From positions 4,802,450 through 4,866,449 of the forward strand of contig NC_014962.1 of the NCBI RefSeq assembly GCF_000186345.1: a stretch of 64,000 nt of DNA. The letters are read 5' to 3'. Source of the stretch: Isosphaera pallida ATCC 43644. GTDB taxonomy: Bacteria > Planctomycetota > Planctomycetia > Isosphaerales > Isosphaeraceae. The notes under the pieces were generated by a model. That model saw nothing but the letters and a program-made list of their open reading frames with translations. It ran no database searches and was not told where the DNA came from. Position 1 is the first letter of the stretch, and the number at the start of each line of letters is the position of its first letter. Made by a program: the position numbers and the translations under genes. Below, piece after piece: positions 30,466-39,177 of this stretch.

Positions 30466-31610
30466 GGCGTTGAGAGGGGGTCGGGGGCCGGAGCCATTGC
30501 CGATTTGGCACGTTCGAGCTTCGATGTCAATTCGTTGCGGAACGCCTCGACCTGATCCCGACGGATCATGCGGGCCGGGATGTCCAGAACGCCTCCTTCG
30601 GGAAGGACCGAATCATCTCCCTTAACGAGTCCCGCCAGAATGCGAACCGATTCGTAGCCGTAGCGGTAGGGGTCTTGCACGATGGTGCCGTGGATCGCGC
30701 CGGCGGCGATACCGTCGAGGGTGTCCTGATCTTCGTCAAAGGCGATGATCTGGACCTTGCCGATCCGGTTGGCCTCGCGGGCCGCCTCCAACAGCTTGGG
30801 TGGGTTGTAGGCGAACAACCCCACCATTGCGCCGAGGTTGGGATACCGCGCCAAAGCGTCCTGAGCCAAACTCTTGGCCTGGGTGAAGTCAAAATTGTCG
30901 ATTCGGGTGTCCAGAATCGTGTAGCGTTCACCCTTGAGTTCCTGGCCGGGGGGATCGAAGCGTTGGGGGTCGGGGGAGCGGTCGAGCAGTTCGTCGATGA
31001 CGCCTTGGCGTCGCAACCGGGCGTTGGCTTGACCCAGACGGCCCACGAACAGCATCACGTCGCCGCCGTTGGGCAGGGCTTCTTTGACCAGACGTCCGCA
31101 CATCCGGCCGGCTTCGTAGTTATCCATGCCGACATAGGCCAGACGGGGGCTGTTGGGGGCGTCGGAATCCTGGGTGACGAGCTTGGCGTTGGCGGCGATT
31201 TCCTTAAGCAGGTCACCCTGGTTGTCGGGGTCGATAGGGGAGATCGCCACGCCTTTGACCCCGCGAGCCAGGGCTTCCTGGACCATGCGCTGCTGGTCGG
31301 CCACGCCGTTAGGGGGCATGAGGATCGAGACCTCGACGCCAAAATCACGCCCCGCGTCTTTGGCTCCGACCTCAGCGATGTTCCAGAACGAGGCGATGCC
31401 ATTGGTCACGTAAGCGACCTTGGGCAGGTTAGAGGAGACTCGCTCACCTCCCCCGCAACCCATGGTTCCTCCCAGAAGCGGCAGAATCACGCTCAGAATC
31501 GCTGGGAGCGCGACGCGGCCTACACCGGCGAAACGGGATGACCAACCGGCAACGCTTTCCGCGTGGGGCTGGGTGGAGGCGGTGTTTGGAGAGGGTGCGA
31601 CGTGAGCCAT
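30462..31610 (-). CDS. Sugar ABC transporter substrate-binding lipoprotein (RbsB-like)
   Basis: A 382-residue periplasmic-binding protein type 1. A hydrophobic export segment (about 32-50) ends at GTMGC, Cys52 being a possible lipid attachment site, although the lipobox is not canonical. The mature part begins [13 protein letters not shown], with [13 protein letters not shown] and [22 protein letters not shown] as in ribose-type binding proteins. It would bring a sugar or sugar-like ligand to the permease. The ligand is unknown, and no sugar kinase, isomerase or dedicated regulator lies next to it. ATG 31610 has GGAG about 11 bases upstream. First gene of the cluster. Confidence 0.92.
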
Positions 31611-31703
31611 TGGGCGCGCTCCGCGAGTGAGGCGAGGTTGGGCCGGAGGAACCGCATTCCCAGGCGGAGCGCGCCGGACCCAATCCACGGGGAGGGACTT
31701 GAT

Positions 31704-31732
31704 TTGCTACCCCGAACCGAACCGCTTCGCAA
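31704..31732 (-). promoter_or_regulatory. Possible promoter of the sugar ABC cluster
   Basis: On the minus strand: TTGCGA (31732-31727), a 17-base spacer, TAGCAA (31709-31704), about 95 bases before the binding-protein ATG. Weak -10 match, so only tentative. Confidence 0.3.
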
Positions 31733-31826
31733 GGGGGTTGTGGCTCAAGACACAATCCCGGTCCCGCTGGGTGACGCGACGCGGAGGCGGAGGCGGAGAG
31801 ACTGGATTTGCCATCGCACGCGGTCT

Positions 31827-32777
31827 TCAGGTTCGACGCGAATCGATCGGATTGGGCAGGGAGGCCGCGTTCACGCCGTCCGACAAGAGATAGACGACCG
31901 CCTCTTGGCGGGTCGTGGTCGGGGTCGCGTCCGGTTGAAACTCCTGCCCCTCGGGGTTGTCCGCGAGGCGGGCCGTGTAGCCTGCGGCGACAAGTTGGCG
32001 ATGGAGCGCCTGCGATTGGGCAGTCTGTTCGGGTTGGGTCGAGTCGCAGGTGAACTCGGAAAAAATGGCCCGCGGGGGGCGGGCGGTGAGGAAGCGTCCC
32101 AAACCAGCCAAAGCACGCGATTCGGCCCCCTCCACGTCGATCTTGATGAGATCGATTCGTTCGCAACCAAGCGCCTCGAGCAGGGCGTCCAACCGTCGGC
32201 CGGGGATGGTGACCGCGGCGTTGCCCTCCGATGAGCCGTCGGACTGGCTGGAAGGCGCAGCCACTGAGGCGGTGCCGGCGTTGTCGAAGTCGCCGGGACG
32301 CAGGATCAAGGGTTCGTCGCGGTCCCAGGCGGCGGCTTCGATCACACTGATATTGCTAAACAGATTGACTTCGATGTTGACTTTCAAGCGTTGGGCCATC
32401 TGAGGCGAGGCTTCGACCGCGTAAACCCGTCCCTCGGGTCCCACTGCCGAACTCGCCAGCAGCGTGTATTGGCCAATGTTGGCTCCAATGTCCAGAACGT
32501 GGTCCCCTGGCCGGATCATGCTCAAAAACCGCCGAGCGACCGGGGCTTCCCACGCGCCTCGAAAGTAAATGGTTCTGCCGATGAGGTCGTTCGGGTCGAT
32601 CCAGATTTGAGGATGATCGCCTATTTCGATTCGAGTTAGAATCAAGGATCGACGAAACTGAACACGTTTGAGATCCAGAAAATGGTGTTTGATCCGCCAG
32701 ACGCCTGGCAAACGCCCGAGTGCCGGCGAGCGGAACATCAAACGCGCCCAGCGACAAACCAGTTCGGGGTAAATCAT
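31827..32777 (-). CDS. FkbM-family SAM-dependent methyltransferase
   Basis: A 316-residue protein. The SAM-binding motif DIGANIGQYTLLA (about residues 95-107) and IDLIKIDVEGAE (about 215-226) are the two defining features of the FkbM family, whose members O-methylate sugars or polyketides. The N-terminal part (about 1-90) is extra. It follows a GT4 glycosyltransferase on the same strand (gap 67 bases), so a role in modifying a glycan or glycolipid is a reasonable inference. ATG 32777 is chosen because coding character begins there; no strong ribosome-binding site is visible. Confidence 0.9.
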   Translation of the reverse strand: MIYPELVCRWARLMFRSPALGRLPGVWRIKHHFLDLKRVQFRRSLILTRIEIGDHPQIWIDPNDLIGRTIYFRGAWEAPVARRFLSMIRPGDHVLDIGANIGQYTLLASSAVGPEGRVYAVEASPQMAQRLKVNIEVNLFSNISVIEAAAWDRDEPLILRPGDFDNAGTASVAAPSSQSDGSSEGNAAVTIPGRRLDALLEALGCERIDLIKIDVEGAESRALAGLGRFLTARPPRAIFSEFTCDSTQPEQTAQSQALHRQLVAAGYTARLADNPEGQEFQPDATPTTTRQEAVVYLLSDGVNAASLPNPIDSRRT

Positions 32778-32844
32778 TGTCGCGTTGTGTCCAAAAGGGA
32801 GGGAGAGAGGGGAAAGCAAGCGGCGAATCGTTCGGAACCCGCCC

Positions 32845-34149
32845 TCAGCGTGACGGGGGCGGCGTGAGTCGCCTGTAAAGGTCGATGGTTCGAGAAACCA
32901 TCGTTTCTTCGGAAAAGTGGGCGATGACTCGTTGACGGCCTTCCTGTCCCATGCGTTGGCGTCGTTCCGGGTCGCGCACCAGCGCCGCGAGCGCCTGAGC
33001 GAGGGCATCGGGGTCGTTGGGAGCCGCGAGGAGTCCGGTTCGTCCGTGCTGGATGACTTCGGGGATTCCTCCCACTTGGGTTCCCACTGTGGGCAATTCG
33101 GTGGCCATTGCTTCCAGCAATGCGTAGCCCAGGGTTTCGGCGCGTGAAGGCATCACGAACAGATCCAAGGCGTCTAGCACGGGTTGAACGTCCGCATGAA
33201 AACCCAAAAGGGTGACCTGGCTCTCGACCCCCAACCTCTGGGCCAAGCGGAGCAAGTCCTGCTCCAGCGGTCCCCGGCCCGCAATGACGAGTCGAAGGTC
33301 CGGCATGGATGGGTCGCGGATCAAACGCGCGAGCGCCTCGATGAGTAGATCGTGCCCTTTCTCGCGCGCCAAGCGCCCCATCGTGCCCACCAGCAGACTG
33401 GAGCTTGGGTCGTCGCCAGGAATCGCCAGGCGTCGCCGCGCGGTCAAACGGTCGCAACGCCGTTGGAAACGTCGGGGGTCGATGCCGTTGTGGATGACTT
33501 CGATTCGGTCCATCGGTAAATGGGTGCGCTGAGACCAAAGTTCGGCCGCGGATCGACTCACGGCAATCGCCCGGGTCAGCGCGTGGTTGCTGGTATGTTC
33601 AAAGCTTCGGTACCACCAATTTCGGCGTTGACCTTCCAGGTCGCAGGTGGGGTCGGTGTGAAAGGTTCCAAGAATGCTGGGAATCCCCGCCAGACGGCCC
33701 GCGATCGGAGCCTCCTCAGCTCCCGTGTTGTGAGTGTGAAACAGATCAAACGCGCTGACGTGCTTGAGCAATTGCGCCAAGCCAACCGCTTTGCGGGCTG
33801 CTCCAATTGTCATCGCCAGAGATCTGGGAAGACGAACCCGACGTGACTTGAGGAGAGGCTTAGTCGGTTGGGACGCCTCCGCGCGTTTGGGAGCCTCGTC
33901 CAACGACGAGGCGGCCAACGTAGGAGACAGCGCGTTCAACGGGTGGAACACAACCGGAAAATCCTCGTTCTCGTAGGGACCGCCGGGGAATCCGAACAAG
34001 TGGACTTCGAACTCTTTAGGATCGATCGCCTTGGCGATGGCCAGGACGGAACGTCCCGGCCCCCCCTGGCCGTTGCCTTCTTCGTATAACGCCAAGCGGG
34101 GACGACCCGGTGCCGTGCGGTTAGGTCCAATCCCGGCGGAACGTGACAT
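32845..34149 (-). CDS. Glycosyltransferase family 4 protein
   Basis: A 434-residue GT-B-fold glycosyltransferase. N-terminal acceptor domain begins RLALYEEGNGQGGPGRSVL (Gly-rich loop); HTHNTGAEEAPIAGRLAGIP and GTFHTDPT are typical of GT4. C-terminal nucleotide-sugar domain: VGTMGRLAREKGHDLLIEA, then the EX7E element in SRAETLGYALLEAMATELP. Uses an NDP- or UDP-sugar; acceptor unknown. Probably works with the FkbM methyltransferase gene just downstream on surface or capsule glycans. Divergent from the glycosylasparaginase gene (217-base gap). Confidence 0.93.
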   Translation of the reverse strand: MSRSAGIGPNRTAPGRPRLALYEEGNGQGGPGRSVLAIAKAIDPKEFEVHLFGFPGGPYENEDFPVVFHPLNALSPTLAASSLDEAPKRAEASQPTKPLLKSRRVRLPRSLAMTIGAARKAVGLAQLLKHVSAFDLFHTHNTGAEEAPIAGRLAGIPSILGTFHTDPTCDLEGQRRNWWYRSFEHTSNHALTRAIAVSRSAAELWSQRTHLPMDRIEVIHNGIDPRRFQRRCDRLTARRRLAIPGDDPSSSLLVGTMGRLAREKGHDLLIEALARLIRDPSMPDLRLVIAGRGPLEQDLLRLAQRLGVESQVTLLGFHADVQPVLDALDLFVMPSRAETLGYALLEAMATELPTVGTQVGGIPEVIQHGRTGLLAAPNDPDALAQALAALVRDPERRQRMGQEGRQRVIAHFSEETMVSRTIDLYRRLTPPPSR

Positions 34150-34354
34150 CGAGTGTGTTCCCGAGTCTTGCGGAGAGGATCGGGTCGATTTACCCTGATC
34201 GACGGTTTTCGAGTGGCCGCGGAAGGACCGGTCTCACGGCCGTCGCTTCTTGGCCGGAATTCTAGCGGTTCCTCCTCAGTTTGGAAAGTCGCCAGGTCAA
34301 TCCCATCATCCAGCTTGGGATGCGAACGCGAACACGGTTCTTGAAACTTTCAAG

Positions 34355-34369
34355 AAGGAGAATAGTTTG
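34355..34369 (+). promoter_or_regulatory. Strong ribosome-binding site fixing a TTG start
   Basis: AAGGAG (34355-34360), six bases, then TTG (34367-34369). No in-frame ATG or GTG lies at a sensible distance before the Tat signal peptide, so the Shine-Dalgarno sequence decides the start. Confidence 0.65.
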
Positions 34370-35560
34370 AGAAGCTCATCTGACATTCCATCCGTTGGGG
34401 GGCTTTCCCGCCGAGGATTCCTGGCGACCGCCGGGGTGGGATTGGCGGCCACTGCGATCGGAGCCCAGCCCAATCGCCCGGTGGGCGACCGTCGCCCACT
34501 AGTCGTCGCCAGCGGCAACGGTCTGGAGGCGGTCAAGGAGGCGATGAGGCTGATCAACGAGGGGGCCGACCCACTGGACGCGGCGATCGAGGGCGTGGCG
34601 ATTGTCGAGGCCGACCCCAACGACCGCACTGTGGGCTATGGCGGCATCCCCAACGAAGATGGCGTCGTGGAACTCGATTCGGCCGTCATGCACGGGCCAA
34701 CCCACTCCGGGGGCGCGGTCGCCGCGCTACGCAACATCATGCACCCCGCTGCCGTCGCCCGTCTGGTCATGAAACGCACCGACCATTGCCTCCTGGTCGG
34801 CGAGGGGGCGCTGCGGTTCGCTAAGGCTCATGGATTCAAGGAACAGGATCTGCTCACGGAGGAAAGCCGCAAAATCTGGCTTTACTGGAAGGAGGCCAGC
34901 AACCCCAAGGACGACCGCATCCCTCCACCCGACGACGAACTTGACCCGATCGTGAAGGAATTCTTCGGCATTCAAGCCGATGTGGACAAGCAACCCATCA
35001 ACAAGAACGATCCGGCCGACCCGGATCGGGATCAACCCCAGGCCAACGCGGCCGCAACCCGCAAGCGGCCGCGGTTCCCGCGCGACTACGGCACGATCCA
35101 CTGCTCGGCGCTGGACACCCACGGCGACCTCGGCTGTGTGACCACCACCTCGGGTCTTTATTACAAGATTCCCGGACGGGTGGGCGACTCGCCGATTTTT
35201 GGGGCGGGTCTGTTTTTGGACAACGCGATCGGCTCGGCGGGTTCGACAGGACGGGGTGAGGCCAACCTGCTGAACCTCTCCAGTTTCCTGATCATCGAGC
35301 AGCTTCGGATGGGCAAGCCTCCCAAGGACGCCGTGATGACCGCGTGCAAGCGGATTGTCGAACACAACGTGGTGCCCCGGTTGCGCGACGCCAAGGGTCG
35401 TCCCAAGTTCGACGTGAAGTTCTATTGCGTGACCAAGACCGGCGACTACGCCGGCGGCACCCTCTGGGCCGGCGGACGCATGGCGGTCCACGACGGCGAC
35501 AACGCCCGCCTGGTGGACTGCGAGCCGCTGTTCGATGAACCGCTCCAGGAGTGGGAGTGA
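34367..35560 (+). CDS. Tat-exported N4-(beta-N-acetylglucosaminyl)-L-asparaginase (Ntn hydrolase)
   Basis: A 397-residue protein with a twin-arginine signal (SRRGFLATAGVGLAATAIGA, residues about 14-33). The body is a glycosylasparaginase: SGNGLEAVKEAMRLI, VGYGGIPNEDGVVELDSAVM, and GRVGDSPIFGAG. Self-cleavage is expected before Thr243 (in YGTIHC), making it the N-terminal nucleophile. About 60 residues before Thr243 form a charged insert (PPPDDELDP through RKRPRFPRD) that would be the C-terminal end of the alpha chain. Cleaves the GlcNAc-Asn bond of glycopeptides, so it may help degrade glycoproteins in the periplasm. The TTG start has a perfect AAGGAG. Confidence 0.9.
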   Translation: MRSSSDIPSVGGLSRRGFLATAGVGLAATAIGAQPNRPVGDRRPLVVASGNGLEAVKEAMRLINEGADPLDAAIEGVAIVEADPNDRTVGYGGIPNEDGVVELDSAVMHGPTHSGGAVAALRNIMHPAAVARLVMKRTDHCLLVGEGALRFAKAHGFKEQDLLTEESRKIWLYWKEASNPKDDRIPPPDDELDPIVKEFFGIQADVDKQPINKNDPADPDRDQPQANAAATRKRPRFPRDYGTIHCSALDTHGDLGCVTTTSGLYYKIPGRVGDSPIFGAGLFLDNAIGSAGSTGRGEANLLNLSSFLIIEQLRMGKPPKDAVMTACKRIVEHNVVPRLRDAKGRPKFDVKFYCVTKTGDYAGGTLWAGGRMAVHDGDNARLVDCEPLFDEPLQEWE

Positions 35561-35624
35561 CATCGTAAGCCAGTCAACGAGCGAGCAATTGGGTCTAGTC
35601 ATGCTCGCCGGAGAATCGCGTCAT

Positions 35625-35646
35625 GTTGAATGGAACAAGATTCAAC
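35625..35646. repeat. Inverted repeat after the glycosylasparaginase gene
   Basis: GTTGAAT (35625-35631) and ATTCAAC (35640-35646) with an 8-base loop, 65 bases after the stop codon. Possible transcript-end hairpin; no T-run. Confidence 0.4.
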
Positions 35647-35769
35647 CTATCAGAACAAGCGTCCGGGAGTGGGCCCGGACAAGGCGGGTTACCGACCGTT
35701 TTCAATCAATCCGTCAGCTTCGAAAACCAAATCAACCAACCCGACAGATTCTCTATCTCCATACAATAA

Positions 35770-35789
35770 TCTCCATACTCTAATGGAGA
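35770..35789. repeat. Inverted repeat, 7-base arms
   Basis: TCTCCAT (35770-35776) and ATGGAGA (35783-35789) with a 6-base loop. Lies between the glycosylasparaginase and HEAT-repeat genes. Confidence 0.4.
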
Positions 35790-35841
35790 GCGTTGCCGTA
35801 GCTTCAGGGCGACTGATGCTGAAGATTCGACCAACTAACTT

Positions 35842-35856
35842 GTTAGAGTCTCTAAC
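35842..35856. promoter_or_regulatory. Operator-like perfect dyad upstream of the HEAT lipoprotein gene
   Basis: GTTAGAG-T-CTCTAAC, a perfect 7+1+7 dyad; an overlapping CTAAC-TT-GTTAG shares its left arm. It sits 38 bases before the candidate -35 element at 35895. Either a regulator site or an alternative hairpin. Confidence 0.4.
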
Positions 35857-35894
35857 CTATCGAACCGACAGGCTGTGTTCGGTTCAAGTTGGTC

Positions 35895-35922
35895 TTGTCA
35901 AGACGAGCGGTCGGGCTAGAGT
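35895..35922 (+). promoter_or_regulatory. Sigma-70-like promoter of the HEAT lipoprotein gene
   Basis: TTGTCA (35895-35900), a 16-base spacer, TAGAGT (35917-35922), about 80 bases before the ATG at 36003. Confidence 0.4.
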
Positions 35923-36002
35923 GGTCCGCGTCTGGTCTCGACGCTAAGAGAGACGGGATGGTGGCTTGGTCGAGCATGGGTTCGAAGAGGAGGCGGTCGG
36001 GC

Positions 36003-36884
36003 ATGGAGGTCAAGCTCGCCGGTGTCGAGAAAGGTCGTGGAACCAAGACGTGTCGATCGGCGTGGGCCATCGTTATGGTGTTGACGCTGAGCGCGACTGC
36101 GGGGTGCCAGGCGACCCGGGGGCGTCAGTTCGCCCGTTGGCTGGACAACGTGGCCAGTCCCGACCCGAATGTGCGGTACGCCTCCTACGAGGCGTTGGGG
36201 CGTCTGGGCGATGCGGCTCCGGCGGCCACCCGCTTCGAGGCGGTTCGTTTGTTGGCGTTGCGCTTGACCAATGGGGGCGAACCAGCTGCCTCCCGCGCGG
36301 CGTTGTGCCGCGCGCTTGGTCAACTTGGGGTGGAACCGCCCGGCAGCTCGAGCCCGGAAGTTCGCTCCCCGGTGGCCCGCAAAGCGATCCTCAAAGCGCT
36401 TGACGATCCCAGTCCGTTGGTGCGCGAGCAAGCGTGTCGGGCGCTGGGGCGGGTTGGCCAGCCGGAGGACGCCATTCGTTTGGCTCAAATCATGAATGTC
36501 GATCGCATCGGCGAATGCCGCTTAGCGGCGATCGAGGCCCTGGGCGTGTTGCGAACCCGTGACCCCCGAGTTCTGTCGTTGTTGGTGGAGGGCATGGAAC
36601 ACGAAGACCCGGCGATTCGCTTGGCTTCGGTGCAATCGTTGCGATCCATCGCCGGCCAAGACTTGGGATTGAACGCCGCCGATTGGAAACGCTGGCTGGA
36701 AGCCGGTGGACCAAACGGCCACAATGAAGCAGGGGGAACCGGCTCCTCCGCGTCGATGCTGGCCGGCAGCCAGACCACTCCCCCTCGCTCGTCGTTGGAT
36801 CCGGCCGTGAGACCAACCCACAGCGCGGCTGGAGCAGCGACGACCAACGAATCGCCCCCAGCTTCCCTTCCCCCGCTTCCCTGA
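36003..36884 (+). CDS. HEAT-repeat lipoprotein
   Basis: A 293-residue protein. Signal segment (residues about 18-34) ends at ATAGC, with Cys35 as probable lipid site (lipobox not perfect). Residues about 45-225 are helical repeats of HEAT type, each ending with motifs such as RYASYEALGRLGD, REQACRALGRVG, RLAAIEALGVL and RLASVQSLRSIAG, i.e. about four or five repeats. The last 70 residues are Ser/Pro/Thr-rich and disordered. Likely a periplasmic scaffold; no enzyme motif. ATG 36003 follows GAGGAGG by nine bases; ATG 35958 is an alternative with AGAGAG. mutS2 follows after 180 bases. Confidence 0.8.
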   Translation: MEVKLAGVEKGRGTKTCRSAWAIVMVLTLSATAGCQATRGRQFARWLDNVASPDPNVRYASYEALGRLGDAAPAATRFEAVRLLALRLTNGGEPAASRAALCRALGQLGVEPPGSSSPEVRSPVARKAILKALDDPSPLVREQACRALGRVGQPEDAIRLAQIMNVDRIGECRLAAIEALGVLRTRDPRVLSLLVEGMEHEDPAIRLASVQSLRSIAGQDLGLNAADWKRWLEAGGPNGHNEAGGTGSSASMLAGSQTTPPRSSLDPAVRPTHSAAGAATTNESPPASLPPLP

Positions 36885-37065
36885 ACCACGACCCCCGCAA
36901 CCCCCGCTTGGCGTTGTGTCCACCTTGTGAAGCGTGGCGGCCTTGCCCGCTCGTCCTGCCGGGGCGCGTGGGTGATGAATGGATGGGTTGGAGTCATGTC
37001 GTTGCTGGCTGGCCGAGCGGGGATGGTGAAACTTCCTCTTTCCTCCCCGACGGACCCGTGCCGCA

Positions 37066-39177
37066 ATGATCGACCCCCACTCGCTTGAGATTCTCGAATT
37101 CGACAAGATTCGTGGGTTGGTGGCCTCCTACGCCGCCTGTTCGCTGGGGAAAGCAGCGGCAATGGGCCTGACCCCGCTGGAAGACCTAGAGACCATCCGC
37201 CGTCGCCAGGCGTTGACCACCGAGATGGCCGAAGCGATTGCCTCGGGTCTGACACCACCATTTGGCGGGCTGAGGGATGTGCGCGCCCCGATTCGACGGG
37301 CCATGACCGGCGCGACCTTGACCGCCGACGACTTGTGCGAGGTGGCCGAAACGCTGCGAGCCGTCGGCCAACTCGACCAGTGGCTCGCCAAGATCGGCGA
37401 CCAGTTCCCCCGCTTGGGCGGTCTACGTGAGGGGGTCGGCGAATTCACCGGGGTGGTCGTGGCCATCGAAGGCTGTTTGGATAACCGCGGCCAGGTGCTC
37501 GACACCGCCAGCCGACGCCTCTCCAACCTCCGGCGGGAAATCCACCAAGTCGAGGAGGCGATCCAAGAGCAGCTGCGGCGGATGATCCGCTCCCCCGAGC
37601 TGCGCAAAATCCTACGCTATCCCAACTTCACGATGGTCGGCCACCATTACGTGTTGCCGGTCGCCAAGGAACACCGCGGCGAGCTTCTCGGCTCCGTCCA
37701 CCGCTCTAGCGCTAGCAACGAAACCGTGTTCATCGAGCCGCAGGCGATCGCCGAGAAATCGGCCCATCTGGCGTTCCTTCGGGCCCGGGAAGCCAAAGAG
37801 ATTCAGCGGATTCTGCGTTTTCTCTCAGCGCAGGTCGGCCAAGTGGGCGACGCCTTGCTCAGCACGCTGGAGAATCTGGGCGATCTTGATCTGATTCACG
37901 CTCAAGGACGTTACAGCCTCGATTTCCGCATGGCCCCGCCTGACTTCAACACTGATGGTCGGCTGGTCCTCAACAACGCGCGACATCCCTTGCTGGAAGA
38001 CTTGTTCCGCCGTCACCCCTACGAGCCCCCCCCTCGGGCTCTGGAGGTGTCCGCTCCGTTGTCGGTTTCGGATTCCGGTCCCGAAACGGCGACCGCTGCT
38101 GTGTCCGCGCCGTCTGCTGAGGCCGGCGGTGGCCACCCCGCCCCCGTGGTCGAACGACCCCGCCGAGTGGTGACCCCCATCAATCTCCACTTGGGCTTTC
38201 AGTTCTCCATCCTGGTTATCACCGGACCCAACACCGGCGGTAAAACCGTGGCGCTCAAAACCGTAGCGCTGCTGGCGGCGATGGCCCAGTGCGGTCTGCA
38301 CATCCCGGCGGGCCAGGGTTCGCAACTGCCGGTCTTCGACGACATTCTGGCCGACATCGGCGACGAGCAAAGTTTGGAGCAATCGCTCTCGACCTTCTCC
38401 TCGCACATTCGCCGGATCAGGACCATCCTGAGCCGAGCCACCCCACGCAGTCTGGTCATTCTAGACGAACTGGGGGCCGGCACCGACCCGACCGAGGGGG
38501 CGGCGCTGGGCCGGGCGATTCTGGATGAACTGGATTCAATCGGCTGCCTGGCGATCGTCACGACCCACATCGGCGACCTCAAAACCTATGCGTTCACCAA
38601 CCCCCGGGTCGAGAACGCGGCGGTCGAGTTCGACCTGGAAACCCTGCGACCAATGTACCATTTGACAATCGGCGACATCGGCCAGTCTAATGCGCTTCAG
38701 ATCGCCCGGCGTTTGGATCTGCCCGGTCACGTGGTGGACCGCGCGGCCCGTTACCTGGAACAGGGACGTGGGCCGGAACTTCCCGAGTGGGACCTGATCC
38801 AAGCCCTACGCAAAGAGGCCGAGGAGGCCCGCAAGGCAGCCCTTGAAGCTCAGGCCGAGGCCGAACGCCGCCGCGAGGCGCTGGATCGTAAGCTCGACGA
38901 CGTGCGGCGTCAGACCGAGAACGAAGCCAAGCTCGCCGACGCCCGCGCCCGCCTGCAGCCAGGAGACCGGGTGGTGGTCGAGCGTTTCGGTTACGATCGC
39001 CCGGGACGGGTGGTCAAGCTCGACCACCGCAAAAAGCAAGCTCAGGTCATGATTGGTCAGGTCAAGTGGGATGTTCCCATCAACGAACTCATCCCTCAAC
39101 TGGCCCGGACTCCCGACATACCCGACGACTCCAAGAAGAAAGGCCGCATCGACTACGCCGGACTCGATCGCCCCTGA
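37066..39177 (+). CDS. mutS2: MutS2 family protein lacking the Smr nuclease domain
   Basis: A 703-residue MutS2 homologue. Lever/clamp helices (about 1-280), an atypical Ala/Ser/Pro-rich insert of about 45 residues (about 325-370), then the ABC-type ATPase with Walker A TGPNTGGKT (Lys393) and Walker B LVILDELGAGTDPTEGAAL, the charged helical region (about 585-625), and a KOW-like barrel (PGDRVVVERFGYDRPGRVV). Typical MutS2 then has an Smr endonuclease domain of about 80 residues; here the chain ends 25 residues after the barrel. So it may act on branched DNA or stalled ribosomes without cutting. The last 25 bases overlap the 3' end of queG on the other strand. Confidence 0.93.
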   Translation: MIDPHSLEILEFDKIRGLVASYAACSLGKAAAMGLTPLEDLETIRRRQALTTEMAEAIASGLTPPFGGLRDVRAPIRRAMTGATLTADDLCEVAETLRAVGQLDQWLAKIGDQFPRLGGLREGVGEFTGVVVAIEGCLDNRGQVLDTASRRLSNLRREIHQVEEAIQEQLRRMIRSPELRKILRYPNFTMVGHHYVLPVAKEHRGELLGSVHRSSASNETVFIEPQAIAEKSAHLAFLRAREAKEIQRILRFLSAQVGQVGDALLSTLENLGDLDLIHAQGRYSLDFRMAPPDFNTDGRLVLNNARHPLLEDLFRRHPYEPPPRALEVSAPLSVSDSGPETATAAVSAPSAEAGGGHPAPVVERPRRVVTPINLHLGFQFSILVITGPNTGGKTVALKTVALLAAMAQCGLHIPAGQGSQLPVFDDILADIGDEQSLEQSLSTFSSHIRRIRTILSRATPRSLVILDELGAGTDPTEGAALGRAILDELDSIGCLAIVTTHIGDLKTYAFTNPRVENAAVEFDLETLRPMYHLTIGDIGQSNALQIARRLDLPGHVVDRAARYLEQGRGPELPEWDLIQALRKEAEEARKAALEAQAEAERRREALDRKLDDVRRQTENEAKLADARARLQPGDRVVVERFGYDRPGRVVKLDHRKKQAQVMIGQVKWDVPINELIPQLARTPDIPDDSKKKGRIDYAGLDRP

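Larger units (their letters stand above)
35561..36002. other. AT-richer intergenic region with hairpin cluster
   Basis: About 440 bases, noticeably lower in G+C than its flanks. Contains three inverted repeats (35625-35646, 35770-35789, 35842-35856) and a promoter-like pair at 35895-35922. No protein gene is supported. Confidence 0.5.
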
